In this document: positions 7,889 through 16,537 of the stretch, one piece after another
Layout: every line of letters begins with the position of its first letter
Numbering within the stretch: position 1 is the stretch's first letter
NCBI GenBank assembly: GCA_034519515.1
Contig: JAXHOK010000031.1
Location: 21,198 to 85,197, forward strand
Origin: Arcicella sp034519515
GTDB lineage: Bacteria > Bacteroidota > Bacteroidia > Cytophagales > Spirosomataceae
DNA length: 64,000 bases
Direction of reading: 5' to 3'
Position numbers and translations under genes: made by a program
Notes under the pieces: model-generated
What the model was told of the DNA's origin: nothing
Databases searched by the model: none
The model's input: the letters and a program-made list of their open reading frames with translations, nothing else

Positions 7889-10018
7889 CTATGCTTTGTC
7901 TGGTTTTGGTAAAAGTACCTTTCTCGACAAGCGGAATTTCCCCGTTTTCTTATCAACTTCAATCAATTGAACTTTTACTTTTTCACCAATCGTCAGCACA
8001 CCCTCAACGGTTTCTAAACGTTCCCATTTTATTTCAGAAATGTGTAACAAACCATCTTTACCAGGTAAGAATTCTACAAAAGCTCCAAATGGCATAATTG
8101 ATTTTACAACGCCATCATAAATTTCGCCTTCTTCTGGAATCATCACGATACCTTTAATCATTGCCACTGCTTTGTCCATAGACTCTTTGTTAGCAGAGAA
8201 AACTGATACATAACCACCATCTGGTTTTTCTTCAATCGTAACCGTAGCTCCCGATTGCTTTTGGATATCTTGAACAACTTTACCACCTGGCCCGATTACT
8301 GCACCAATTTGGTCTTTCATAATCTTGATGACCGTTGCACGTGGTGTATGAGGCTTCAATTCAGCTCTTGGAGCAGTAATTGCCTTTTTCATTTCACCCA
8401 AAATATGCAAACGTCCTTGCTTTGCTTGATTCAAGGCTTCTACTAATACATCATACGAAAGTCCATCAACTTTAATGTCCATTTGACACGCTGTGATTCC
8501 TTTTTCTGTACCTGTTACCTTGAAATCCATATCTCCCAAGTGATCTTCATCACCTAAAATATCCGAAAGAACAGCATATTTACCAGTTTTTGGGTCAGAA
8601 ATCAATCCCATCGCAATTCCAGAAACTGGTGCAGAGATTTTGATACCTGCATCCATCAATGCCAATGTTCCAGCACAAACTGTTGCCATTGAAGACGAAC
8701 CGTTTGATTCTAAAATATCAGAAACCACACGAATTGTATATGGATTATCAACATCGGCAGGTAATACTTTTTTCAAAGAACGCATTGCCAAGTTTCCGTG
8801 ACCAACTTCTCTACGACCTGGGGCTCTGTTTGGTTTTACTTCACCCGTTGAGAAGCCTGGAAAATTGTAGTGTAGAAGGAAACGATTATAACCTGATTCC
8901 ATTACTTGATCTACAATTTGCTCGTCCATTTTTGTACCTAATGTAACGGTAGTCAATGATTGCGTTTCGCCACGGGTAAATACTGCCGAACCGTGTGGAG
9001 AAGGTAAATAATCCACTTCGCAAGTGATTTGACGAATTTCATCTAATTTACGACCATCCAAACGGAAACGTTCTGTAATCACCATTTGGCGAACTGCCTC
9101 TTTCTCAATATCATGGAAATAAACTTTCGCTAATGATTTATTCACGCTTGAATCTTCTGGTAAAGCATCAAAATATTCTGCCTCAACTGCCTTGAATGAC
9201 TCTCTGCGACCACTTTTACTTGGATTTGCCATTTTGGCAACTTCGTAAAACTTGTCATAATATCCATCCCAAAGGGCTTTCCGCAAATCTTCATCATGTG
9301 TTTCGTGTGAATAAACACGCTTTTCGGTTTTGCCAGCCATTTGTCCCAATTCAACCAAAGCTGCACAATGAACCTTGATTGCCTCGTGAGCCAAACGCAA
9401 TGCTGTTAGCATATCTTCTTCCGAACATTCCAACATTTCGCCTTCAACCATCAAAATATCATTAGCATTTGCAGCAACGATAATTTCTAATTCAGCACTA
9501 ACAATTTGTGTATAGGCGGGGTTCACAACAAACTCACCATTTACTTTCGCTACACGAACTTCAGAAATTGGTCCATTGAAAGGAATATCCGAAACTGCCA
9601 AAGCCGCTGCTGCTGCCAAACCTGCAAAAGCATCGGGAGCAACATTTTCATCCGCAGAGATTAATTGGATATTTACTTGGGTATCAGCGTGATAATCAGA
9701 TGGAAAAGTTGGGCGTAAAGCTCTATCTACCAAACGGCTTACTAAAATTTCATAGTCTGAAAGTCTTAATTCACGACGAAGGAAACTCCCTGGAATTTTT
9801 CCAGAAGCAGCAAATTTTTCTTGGTAATCAACTGAAAGCGGTAGGAAATCTACGCCTTCTTTGGCAAAATTTGATGAAACCACCGTTGCCAATAACATCA
9901 TGTTGCCGCTTCTCACGACCACAGAACCATCCGCCTGTTTTGCGAGTTTGCCTGTTTCGATGGTGACTTTTTTACCATCGGGCATTATTATTTCTTTTGT
10001 AATTATGTTAAAAGCCAT
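7889..10018 (-). CDS. pnp: polyribonucleotide nucleotidyltransferase (PNPase)
   Basis: 3'-to-5' phosphorolytic exoribonuclease of RNA turnover. The 709 residues contain, in order, a first RNase PH domain (~10-145), the alpha-helical linker, and the catalytic second RNase PH domain (~320-465, with the FNFPGFSTGEVKPNRAPGRREVGHGNLA block). A KH domain (~560-615, IGAVIGPGGKVVQDIQK) and a C-terminal S1 domain (~625-695, GAFVEFLPGKDGLLHISEI) follow. Length and architecture are complete. It follows rpsO on the same strand, the classical rpsO-pnp order, but a 316-bp spacer with a large palindrome separates them. Confidence 0.97.
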   Translation of the reverse strand: MAFNIITKEIIMPDGKKVTIETGKLAKQADGSVVVRSGNMMLLATVVSSNFAKEGVDFLPLSVDYQEKFAASGKIPGSFLRRELRLSDYEILVSRLVDRALRPTFPSDYHADTQVNIQLISADENVAPDAFAGLAAAAALAVSDIPFNGPISEVRVAKVNGEFVVNPAYTQIVSAELEIIVAANANDILMVEGEMLECSEEDMLTALRLAHEAIKVHCAALVELGQMAGKTEKRVYSHETHDEDLRKALWDGYYDKFYEVAKMANPSKSGRRESFKAVEAEYFDALPEDSSVNKSLAKVYFHDIEKEAVRQMVITERFRLDGRKLDEIRQITCEVDYLPSPHGSAVFTRGETQSLTTVTLGTKMDEQIVDQVMESGYNRFLLHYNFPGFSTGEVKPNRAPGRREVGHGNLAMRSLKKVLPADVDNPYTIRVVSDILESNGSSSMATVCAGTLALMDAGIKISAPVSGIAMGLISDPKTGKYAVLSDILGDEDHLGDMDFKVTGTEKGITACQMDIKVDGLSYDVLVEALNQAKQGRLHILGEMKKAITAPRAELKPHTPRATVIKIMKDQIGAVIGPGGKVVQDIQKQSGATVTIEEKPDGGYVSVFSANKESMDKAVAMIKGIVMIPEEGEIYDGVVKSIMPFGAFVEFLPGKDGLLHISEIKWERLETVEGVLTIGEKVKVQLIEVDKKTGKFRLSRKVLLPKPDKA

Positions 10019-10194
10019 ATTTTTTGTTTTTTCCTTTTTAACTCACGTATTATTGAGTTTAACAATATAGAAAGGATTTTGTTGGATTTGTCTTGTTGAT
10101 TCCTAAATCGTCATTCAATCTATGTTAATCGTTTAGAGCGTTATCTGGAATGACGATTTGTATTGAAATTAACGGGTATCCAAGGAGGGGAAAT

Positions 10195-10325
10195 AAAAAG
10201 TAGGAAGAGAGTACTAAGTTGTATGTATTGGGTATTAAGTATTTCAGCAAAACAATAATTCAAAAAAGAAAATTGTTTTATAACATTCCTTAATACTTGG
10301 TACATAATACTTAATACTCCTCCCT
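10195..10325. repeat. imperfect palindrome in the rpsO-pnp spacer (TTAAGTATT words)
   Basis: AGGAAGAGAGTACTAAGTTG and GGGTATTAAGTATT on the left pair imperfectly with AATACTTGGTACATAATACT and AATACTCCTCCCTA on the right, around an A/T-rich loop. The rest of the 316-bp spacer (10019-10334) has no open frame of interest. The element could attenuate or process the rpsO-pnp transcript, which is inference. Confidence 0.6.
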
Positions 10326-10334
10326 ACCCAAATA

Positions 10335-10610
10335 CTATTTTCTAATGCCGAGTTCAGCAATAATAGCACGATAACGAGAGATATCGACTTTGATTAGATA
10401 ATCTAATAAAGCTCTACGCTTACCAACTAATTTCAAGAGTCCCAAACGTGTAGAGTGGTCTTTCTTGTTTTTCTTTAAATGTTCTGTCAAATGAGAGATT
10501 CTGAACGTGAATAACGCTATTTGCGACTCAGCAGAACCAGTATCAATTTTTGACTTCTCATGTCCACGAGATTCAAAAATCTCCTGTTTTACTTCTGAAG
10601 TTAAATACAT
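10335..10610 (-). CDS. rpsO: 30S ribosomal protein S15
   Basis: Primary 16S rRNA-binding protein of the small-subunit platform. The 91-residue product shows the S15 hallmarks: DTGSAESQIALFTFRISHLTEHLKKNKKDHSTRLGLLKLVGKRRALLDYL, then a short basic tail. I start it at MYLTSEVKQEIF (10610). A longer frame begins 14 codons upstream, but those residues are not part of the family. Adjacent to pnp, as in many bacteria. Confidence 0.96.
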   Translation of the reverse strand: MYLTSEVKQEIFESRGHEKSKIDTGSAESQIALFTFRISHLTEHLKKNKKDHSTRLGLLKLVGKRRALLDYLIKVDISRYRAIIAELGIRK

Positions 10611-10663
10611 CTTCAACCAGTTTAAATTGTTAATAAATATGAAAACGTGCAAAATTACCGTTT

Positions 10664-12172
10664 TTAATCGGCATTAGCAAGTTTATAATTCTTTTTATTC
10701 ATAAACCAAACGACTAATTTGGATTTCATAATTTTCTCTTTCCAACGGTTGAAAATAATGATGTAATTATCAGCTTCAAATAATCGTGAGTCATTTCTGG
10801 CTTTATTTAGAAAATACAAACCTATCAAAAATAAAACCGTATTTGACAACCACGCCCCAACTTGAACGATTAAACGACTCTCTTTTGCTGCTTTCTCGCC
10901 CTGCTGTGTCATCACGTACATTAAGATAAAAAATACAATTGCTACCACCACTGGCAATCCAAATCCCCCTTTTTTGATAATTCCACCCAAAGGTGCTCCA
11001 ATCAAAAACATCACAAAAACCGCAATTGCACCCGTGAATTTACGATGCCATTCCAAATCTGTTTTATCATAATCTTCTTCTTTGGCAATCAAAGCGGAAC
11101 TGTTTGAATCAATCGTAGTAGCAACGGTATTGGCTTGTGATAGTGCATAATCTACGTTTTGAGCATTATAGTGCATAGATTTTTGTTTTTTAATCAGCAG
11201 TGAATCAATCCAAGCAATCTTCTTATTTTTTATTAAGTTTTGACCTACTTTTGAGTCCTTTGCGAGGGCTTTATTTTCATACAAAAAATAGTTGGGGATT
11301 GTGATATAAAAACCTTCCTTAATTTGTTGGTATGACTTTTTTAATGAATCCGAATCATAACTTAATTGTTCAATTCCTTTCATCATTTGGTGGTGCGCAA
11401 ACTGGTCTTCTTCGGTTTTGTGCATATCAAAAGCCGACAGACTCATTATTTGTTTGCTTTTTTTGAAACCGTTGGAAGACAAATCGGTTTGATTGGAATT
11501 ACTGGTTTTATCAGCATCTTCGTTGTAATCATTACCGTTGAATAATTCAAAAACTAAGTATTGTTTATCCATAATGGTGTACATCAAAGCAGAATCAGCG
11601 ATGGTTACGTGGCGGTCTCCGTCATTTTTAGTGTGGTCGAAAATGATGATATTTTTTAGGGTCTTGTTATCGGGATATTTTTTGGAAATTTTAATACTAT
11701 ATCCTGGTAAATCGTTATAAAAAATGCCTTCTTTAATATTCAGCGTGGTTTTTGTGGTTTTTATGTCATATAATAAACTGTACCCTTTAAGATTTGCCCA
11801 AGGAAGTGCCACATTATTAAACCAAAAGGTAAAAACTGTAATCATTAAAGTCACTACAAACATTGGTAGCATAGCTCTTGTAATAGAAATCCCTGCACTT
11901 TTGATAGCAGTAAGTTCAAAATATTCGCCCAAATTACCGTAAGTCATTAGGGACGATAATAACATTGCTAATGGTAAAGCAATAGGAACTGTGATTAAAC
12001 TAAAATAAAAGAAGAGCTTTAGGTATAATTCTAATCCTAAATCTTTACCAAAAAGGTCTGCGAAATAGGTAACGATTATGCGCATCAAGAAAATGAAAAT
12101 TACTACTGCCAACGTAGTAATAAATGGTTTCCAGAAGGATCTTAGAATTAATTTATCAATTTTTTTAATCAT
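10664..12172 (-). CDS. LptF/LptG family lipopolysaccharide export permease (YjgP/YjgQ)
   Basis: Inner-membrane permease of the Lpt bridge that extracts lipopolysaccharide for delivery to the outer membrane. Three N-terminal membrane helices (about 15-35, 50-78 and 98-118) are followed by a large periplasmic beta-jellyroll region (~125-370). Three C-terminal helices (about 375-475) include the GAPLGGIIKKGGFGLPV motif. At 502 aa it is longer than E. coli LptF/G because the periplasmic part is expanded, with low-complexity polar segments. Whether it acts as F or G cannot be told, since Bacteroidota often encode one or two such genes. Confidence 0.88.
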   Translation of the reverse strand: MIKKIDKLILRSFWKPFITTLAVVIFIFLMRIIVTYFADLFGKDLGLELYLKLFFYFSLITVPIALPLAMLLSSLMTYGNLGEYFELTAIKSAGISITRAMLPMFVVTLMITVFTFWFNNVALPWANLKGYSLLYDIKTTKTTLNIKEGIFYNDLPGYSIKISKKYPDNKTLKNIIIFDHTKNDGDRHVTIADSALMYTIMDKQYLVFELFNGNDYNEDADKTSNSNQTDLSSNGFKKSKQIMSLSAFDMHKTEEDQFAHHQMMKGIEQLSYDSDSLKKSYQQIKEGFYITIPNYFLYENKALAKDSKVGQNLIKNKKIAWIDSLLIKKQKSMHYNAQNVDYALSQANTVATTIDSNSSALIAKEEDYDKTDLEWHRKFTGAIAVFVMFLIGAPLGGIIKKGGFGLPVVVAIVFFILMYVMTQQGEKAAKESRLIVQVGAWLSNTVLFLIGLYFLNKARNDSRLFEADNYIIIFNRWKEKIMKSKLVVWFMNKKNYKLANAD

Positions 12173-12200
12173 TTTGAAGTAGTAAGTATCAAGTCGTTGA

Positions 12201-12240
12201 AAAATAAAATGCTCGTGTATCGGATAGAGACACGAGCATT
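12201..12240 (-). terminator. intrinsic terminator after the START-like gene
   Basis: An 11-bp perfect stem, AATGCTCGTGT (12209-12219) with ACACGAGCATT (12230-12240), is followed on the minus strand by TTTATTTTT. It lies between the START-like gene and the Lpt permease. Confidence 0.65.
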
Positions 12241-12380
12241 GTGTCGTTCTTTTACTTAGAACGTAAAATTGCAGATAATGATTTACAAGAGTGTTAGGTT
12301 TAAGAAAATTTAAGAATTCAATTTAAAAATTTGAGAGTCTAACAGGCAAGTCTTCATTATCAAATTGGCACATTTTTAAA

Positions 12381-12773
12381 TCAATTTCCCACAATTTCCT
12401 TCAGTTTAAAAATTAAATCTTCCCATAATTCATTTAGTTCATCATCGTCAGTATTACTTGAATAATCAATAACCTTCAAATAAGTTGAACCTGTTAAATC
12501 GCTTACATCCAACTTGAACTCAAGATAATTGTGGTCTTTTTCTTCTGGATTGGCGGGTATAAAATCAAATTTGGCTGATTTTTGAAACCTTAGTTGAGAT
12601 AATTTTGCTACGTGATTCTCACCATCCCAAAAGAAATCGAAGGTTGTGCTATCCTTCAAAATCACCTTTTCGGCAAACCACTGTTGTAAGCCTGAGGCTT
12701 GGCTTAGATATGGGAATAAGACCTTCGGAGAGGCTCTTAGTTCAAACTCTGCTGTAAATTTATGTTTACTCAT
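12381..12773 (-). CDS. START-like (SRPBCC) domain protein
   Basis: A 130-residue single-domain protein of the helix-grip (Bet v1/START) superfamily. The pattern KFTAEFELRASPKVLFPYLSQASGLQQWFAEKV resembles the AHSA1-like and Bacteroidota 'START_2' families, which bind hydrophobic ligands in a cavity. The ligand is unknown. I prefer the ATG at MSKHKFTAEF (12773) over one two codons upstream. No signal peptide is seen, so it is probably cytoplasmic. Confidence 0.72.
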   Translation of the reverse strand: MSKHKFTAEFELRASPKVLFPYLSQASGLQQWFAEKVILKDSTTFDFFWDGENHVAKLSQLRFQKSAKFDFIPANPEEKDHNYLEFKLDVSDLTGSTYLKVIDYSSNTDDDELNELWEDLIFKLKEIVGN

Positions 12774-13057
12774 TTCCAACCACAGTTAATGTGTAGGTTT
12801 TCCAAACGGATTTTTACACGGTAATATATTTCTGAAACTCTATGTTGGCAAAGTTATAAATCTAAAACATATTCGCAAGTTTTTTTTTGTGATTTATCAA
12901 AAAAAGTAAAAATAAAATCGCTTTTTACCTGATTGTCAGGACTTTAATACTTGGAATAATTTAATTTATCTCAAACCGTTTATTACTTTAAATGATGTGC
13001 TTAAAGTGCTGATTGTCAATATTTTAATAAATATTTTTAAATAAAATGCAAAAATGA
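12774..13057. other. spacer without a gene
   Basis: AT-rich sequence between the START-like gene and the tRNA promoter. It presumably holds the START-like gene's promoter on the minus strand. No coding frame or structured RNA was recognised. Confidence 0.5.
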
Positions 13058-13089
13058 TTTGTCTTGAAATATTAAAACTCCTAATTTTG
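13058..13089 (+). promoter_or_regulatory. promoter of the tRNA gene (TTTG-20-TAATTTTG)
   Basis: The -33 box TTTG at 13058-13061 and a perfect -7 box TAATTTTG at 13082-13089 are separated by 20 bp, matching the Bacteroidota housekeeping promoter. Transcription would begin about 10 bp before the mature tRNA. Confidence 0.75.
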
Positions 13090-13105
13090 CACCATGATTT
13101 CTTGC

Positions 13106-13179
13106 TGCGGGATAGCTCAGATGGTTAGAGCGTAGGATTCATAACCCTAAGGTCGGCAGTTCGATCCTGCTTCCCGCAA
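13106..13179 (+). tRNA. tRNA-Met (CAT anticodon), probably elongator
   Basis: The cloverleaf is complete. The acceptor stem is TGCGGGA (13106-13112) with TCCCGCA (13172-13178). The D arm is GCTC-AGATGGTTA-GAGC, the anticodon loop TTCATAA has CAT at 13140-13142, and the T arm is GGCAG-TTCGATC-CTGCT. The discriminator is A, and CCA is not encoded. Position 1:72 is a normal T-A pair and the anticodon stem lacks three G-C pairs, so it is not an initiator. The innermost anticodon-stem pair (31:39) is an A-C mismatch. A tRNA-Ile with a lysidine-modified CAT anticodon is a less likely alternative. Confidence 0.9.
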
Positions 13180-13181
13180 CT

Positions 13182-13222
13182 AAAAAAAGCGTCACTGAGA
13201 ATATTCTCTTTGACGCTTTTTT
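13182..13222 (+). terminator. intrinsic terminator of the tRNA gene
   Basis: AGCGTCA (13188-13194) pairs with TGACGCT (13211-13217), and flanking A- and T-runs extend the stem. It starts three bases after the tRNA. Confidence 0.85.
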
Positions 13223-13231
13223 GTTTTTCGT

Positions 13232-13308
13232 ACTTCCCGAAAGTTCTTTTTACTTTAGGGAAGTTGAGTGCGAGAACTTCCCGAAAGTAAAAAGAACTTT
13301 CGGGAAGT
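13232..13308. repeat. 33-nt palindromic unit, inverted pair (copy 1)
   Basis: Two 33-nt units (13232-13264 and 13276-13308) are reverse complements of each other with one difference. Each unit is itself a hairpin, ACTTCCCGAAAGT ... ACTTTCGGGAAGT. The same unit recurs as a pair at 29799-29876 and singly at 36151-36183. Here it lies between the tRNA terminator and the 3' end of rlmD. Confidence 0.92.
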
Positions 13309-13316
13309 GTGGTACT

Positions 13317-14729
13317 TTACCTTAAATCCAATCTCACTACATTTTCCACATGATGCGTCTGTGGGAACATATCGACAGGTTGAACGGCGGTAACGGCATA
13401 TTTCAAGTCTAAAAGAGCTAAATCACGGGCTTGCGTGGCGGGATTACAACTCACATAAACGATACGTTTAGGTTCTGCTTCCAACAAGGTTCTCACAACT
13501 GGTTCGTCCATTCCTGCTCGTGGTGGATCTGTAATAACGGTGTCTGGTCGCCCGTGTTGGCTTACGAAATCATAACTCAATAATTTACGCATATCACCCG
13601 CATAAAATTCTGTGTTGGTAATATTATTGATTTGTGAATTCACTTTGGCATCTTCAATTGCCATTTCCACATACTCCAATCCAATCACTTTTTTGGCTTG
13701 CTTTGCAACGAAATTGGCAATCGTTCCTGTGCCTGTGTAAAGGTCATAGACGTGTTCATCTCCCTGTAAATCAGCGTAATCACGAGTTATTTTGTACAAT
13801 TCAAAAGCTTGTTTTGAATTAGTTTGGAAGAAAGATTTTGGACCTACTCGAAATACGAGATTTTCCATCCTCTCTTGAATGTAAGGTAAACCTCTGAAAT
13901 TGACGATTTCTAAATCAAAAAAAGTGTCATTTCCTTTGGTATTGATGACGTAGTTCAAAGAAGTAATTTCTGGAAATTGCTCGGCTACAAAATTCATTAC
14001 TAATTCAATATCTTCGGGTTGACAATAGGCAAATTGCACAATTACCATCAAATCGCCCGTGTTGGCGGTTCGGATAATTAGATTTCTCATTGCCCCCTTT
14101 TCCTGACGAACCTGCTCGTAATATTCCAAATTGTTTTTTAACGTAAAATCTCTAATCGCCAAACGGATAGCATTTGAAGGGTCGGATTGGAGGAAACAAT
14201 GGTCGATGTCTAAAATTTTATCGTAACGTTTCGGAACGTGAAAACCCAAAGCTGAACGAGTAAATTCCTGCCCCGAGTCAATTTGTTCTTGGGTTAGCCA
14301 GCGGTTTTGAGAGAAGGTGTATTCTAACTTATTACGATAATAAAACTGTTCCGAAGATGGGAAAATGGGTTTAATTTCGGGCAAATTTACTTTGGCAATT
14401 CTTTCAAGTGCGTCAGTAACTTGACGAGTTTTGAATTCCAGTTGTACTGGATAATCAATGTGTTGCCACTTACAACCACCACAAACGCCAAAGTGTGAGC
14501 AAGTGGTTTGAGTTCTGTATTTGGATTCGGGACGTATATTCAATGCCACGGCTTCCATGTAGCTACTTTTAGATTTTAAAATCCGCAAATCCGCATAATC
14601 GCCAGGGGCAACGGGGCCTTCGATAAAGACAACTTTGTCATTAACTCGACTTAAACATTTGGCATCCGAAGCAAAATCTTCTACTAAAATGTTTTCTAAA
14701 ATGGTAATCTCTTTATTTTTCTTTCTCAT
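13317..14729 (-). CDS. rlmD: 23S rRNA (uracil-5-)-methyltransferase, RlmD/RumA family
   Basis: SAM-dependent methyltransferase that makes 5-methyluridine in 23S rRNA, position 1939 in E. coli. An N-terminal TRAM domain (~1-65) is followed by iron-sulfur cysteines in CSHFGVCGGCKWQH (C77, C83, C86). The Rossmann methyltransferase domain contains DLYTGTGTIANFVA. The motif ITDPPRAGMDE precedes the catalytic cysteine in YVSCNPATQARD (C428). At 470 aa it is a normal length. TrmA-type tRNA specificity is a less likely alternative, because TrmA lacks the TRAM and Fe-S modules. Confidence 0.93.
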   Translation of the reverse strand: MRKKNKEITILENILVEDFASDAKCLSRVNDKVVFIEGPVAPGDYADLRILKSKSSYMEAVALNIRPESKYRTQTTCSHFGVCGGCKWQHIDYPVQLEFKTRQVTDALERIAKVNLPEIKPIFPSSEQFYYRNKLEYTFSQNRWLTQEQIDSGQEFTRSALGFHVPKRYDKILDIDHCFLQSDPSNAIRLAIRDFTLKNNLEYYEQVRQEKGAMRNLIIRTANTGDLMVIVQFAYCQPEDIELVMNFVAEQFPEITSLNYVINTKGNDTFFDLEIVNFRGLPYIQERMENLVFRVGPKSFFQTNSKQAFELYKITRDYADLQGDEHVYDLYTGTGTIANFVAKQAKKVIGLEYVEMAIEDAKVNSQINNITNTEFYAGDMRKLLSYDFVSQHGRPDTVITDPPRAGMDEPVVRTLLEAEPKRIVYVSCNPATQARDLALLDLKYAVTAVQPVDMFPQTHHVENVVRLDLR

Positions 14730-14814
14730 GGTATTACAAAAGTACGAAGTCTAAAAATTATTACGGCTAAAATTGGGCAGTTTTAAGAAAATGGGTGAAT
14801 TTTGTGAAAATTAG

Positions 14815-14905
14815 CTGTGAGGTAATGAGGTGTGAGCGATGAGCAATGGGATTTAGCCTTGTTCATCACTGACTGTTCATTATCCATGCCTCATTGCTCA
14901 AAGCT
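14815..14905. repeat. imperfect palindrome, TGAGCAATGAGG family (copy 1)
   Basis: GGTAATGAGGTGTGAGCGAT and GAGCAATGGG on the left pair with CATGCCTCATTGCTCAAAGCT on the right. The words TGAGCAATGAG and CTCATTGCTCA recur near 24181, 33920, 34723 and 63011. It ends eight bases before the SDR start codon. Confidence 0.7.
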
Positions 14906-14913
14906 AAAAATCA

Positions 14914-15726
14914 ATGAATCAAAAAGTAGTAATTATCACAGGTGCATCATCAGGAATTGGGAAAGCCTTAGCTTTTGCCTTCGGACAAGAAGGAGCAAAA
15001 ATTGTTATCACGGGACGCAAAAAAGAGCCACTTTTTGACGTTAGCGAAGCCTTAACCGCACAAGGAATTGATAATTTACCAATCATTTCAGATGTAAGTA
15101 TTGAAGCTGATAATGTGGATGTTGTAAAAAAAACCATCGCAAAATATGGCAAAATCGACGTTCTAATCAATAATGCAGGAATTTCGATGCGTTCGATGTT
15201 TGAAGATTGTGATGTGGAAGTTATCAAGAAAGTAATGGATATAAATTTCTACGGAACGGTTTATGCCACAAAATATGCACTTCCACATATCAAAGAAACT
15301 AAAGGCTCAATAGTTGGGATTTCATCCATTGCGGGTTACAGAGGTTTGCCCGTGAGGTCGGGTTATTCTGCTTCAAAATTTGCGATGAATGGCTTTTTAG
15401 AGGCTTTAAGAACGGAACTTTTGCATACAGGCGTTCATGTGCTGACGGCTTGTCCAGGCTTCACACAGTCGAATATTCGAGTAGCTTCTTTGGGTTCAAA
15501 TGGTAATTCAAAAGGGGAGTCTATGCGTGATGAAGGCAATATGATGTCTTCGGAGGAGGTTGCGGATAGAATTTTGCGAGCCGTTAAAAACCGTGATAGA
15601 GATATGGTTTTGACTTTGCAGGGGAAAGCAATTGTATTTCTTAATAAATGGCTACCAAAATTAGCGGATAAGATGACTTTTAATGCTTTGTCGAAGGAGA
15701 AAGATTCGCCTCTGAAGAGGGTGTAA
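14914..15726 (+). CDS. SDR-family NAD(P)-dependent oxidoreductase
   Basis: Classical short-chain dehydrogenase of 270 aa. The dinucleotide motif TGASSGIG (9-16), the NNAG motif (87-90), the catalytic serine in GISSIAG (near 137-138) and the YSASK motif (Y151, K155) are all present. The C-terminal part contains CPGFTQSN and a basic tail, resembling the DHRS7/YqjQ-like group. The substrate is unknown; a lipid or keto-acyl substrate is possible. The stop abuts the stop of the convergent Fic gene with no spacer. Confidence 0.88.
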   Translation: MNQKVVIITGASSGIGKALAFAFGQEGAKIVITGRKKEPLFDVSEALTAQGIDNLPIISDVSIEADNVDVVKKTIAKYGKIDVLINNAGISMRSMFEDCDVEVIKKVMDINFYGTVYATKYALPHIKETKGSIVGISSIAGYRGLPVRSGYSASKFAMNGFLEALRTELLHTGVHVLTACPGFTQSNIRVASLGSNGNSKGESMRDEGNMMSSEEVADRILRAVKNRDRDMVLTLQGKAIVFLNKWLPKLADKMTFNALSKEKDSPLKRV

Positions 15727-16515
15727 TTATTGCATTATCAAGCTGTTCGGGAGCATTAATAGAAAAGGCAATGCTTCCGAATAATCTAATTCTGAATATT
15801 CTAAACCTAATTTTCTAATATTGTTATAGTAAGATTTATGTTGCTGATAATAGTTTTTTTCACTTTGAATAAACCAAGATTTTTCTCCTAGATGACTTGA
15901 AATAAACCATTTTTCGAGTAATCTGGCACTTCTTCCATTTCCATCATTCCAAGGGTGGATTTTTACGAAAAATAAATGAATCAAACTGGCAAAAAAGAAA
16001 ACTTCTTCAAAAGTTAGTTCAGATTGTAGCAAAGCATTTATATCGTAAAAAAGTTTATCTATCTCATTCTGGACGATTGAAGGAGAAGCAGCAACGTATT
16101 CGATACTACCTTCTTTCGTAATAACATACATATTTTGTGTGCGAATTATTCCTTGTAAATAATCAACTAAAATATGTTTACTAATGAGTTTATGAACGTT
16201 GGAAAAATTTTCAAAACTCAATGAGTAGTTTTGAGCAAACGAGTATGCAGCATATAAATCATCAATTTTTTTGGTGTAATCGGGTGAAAATTTAATACCA
16301 AAACGTTTATGCTTTATATAAGAATCAAGCTCAATTTCTTCTCCTTCAATCTTACTGGAAAATACAGAAGAAACCGAAATATAAAAGCAGAAAGAATCTG
16401 TAGAGATTTCTGCATCTTTTAGATTCTCAAAAGCCTTTTTAGAATCTTTTGGAAAGTTTTTTTTATATTCATCAAGCAGATGTATTGGTAGTATTTTCAA
16501 ATCTTCGAGCATCAC
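15727..16515 (-). CDS. Fic domain protein with built-in inhibitory helix
   Basis: Predicted AMP-transferase that modifies proteins on hydroxyl side chains. The active-site loop HPWNDGNGRSAR (H187-R198) is a complete Fic motif with the catalytic histidine. The N-terminal segment FSSKIEGEE (S53...E57-G58) matches the (S/T)xxxE(G/N) inhibitory motif that blocks ATP binding in class II Fic proteins, so it is expected to be self-restrained. No antitoxin gene is adjacent, which fits self-inhibition. At 262 aa it has no extra winged-helix domain. It sits 22 bp after dnaB on the same strand and may share its transcript. The target is unknown. Confidence 0.85.
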   Translation of the reverse strand: MMLEDLKILPIHLLDEYKKNFPKDSKKAFENLKDAEISTDSFCFYISVSSVFSSKIEGEEIELDSYIKHKRFGIKFSPDYTKKIDDLYAAYSFAQNYSLSFENFSNVHKLISKHILVDYLQGIIRTQNMYVITKEGSIEYVAASPSIVQNEIDKLFYDINALLQSELTFEEVFFFASLIHLFFVKIHPWNDGNGRSARLLEKWFISSHLGEKSWFIQSEKNYYQQHKSYYNNIRKLGLEYSELDYSEALPFLLMLPNSLIMQ

Positions 16516-16537
16516 GATTGTTTTTTGGAATAGTCAT

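Noticed and set aside
13232..13308. Possible CRISPR array
   Set aside because: There are only two inverted, not direct, units with a short fixed spacer and no cas genes; a palindromic repeat pair explains it.
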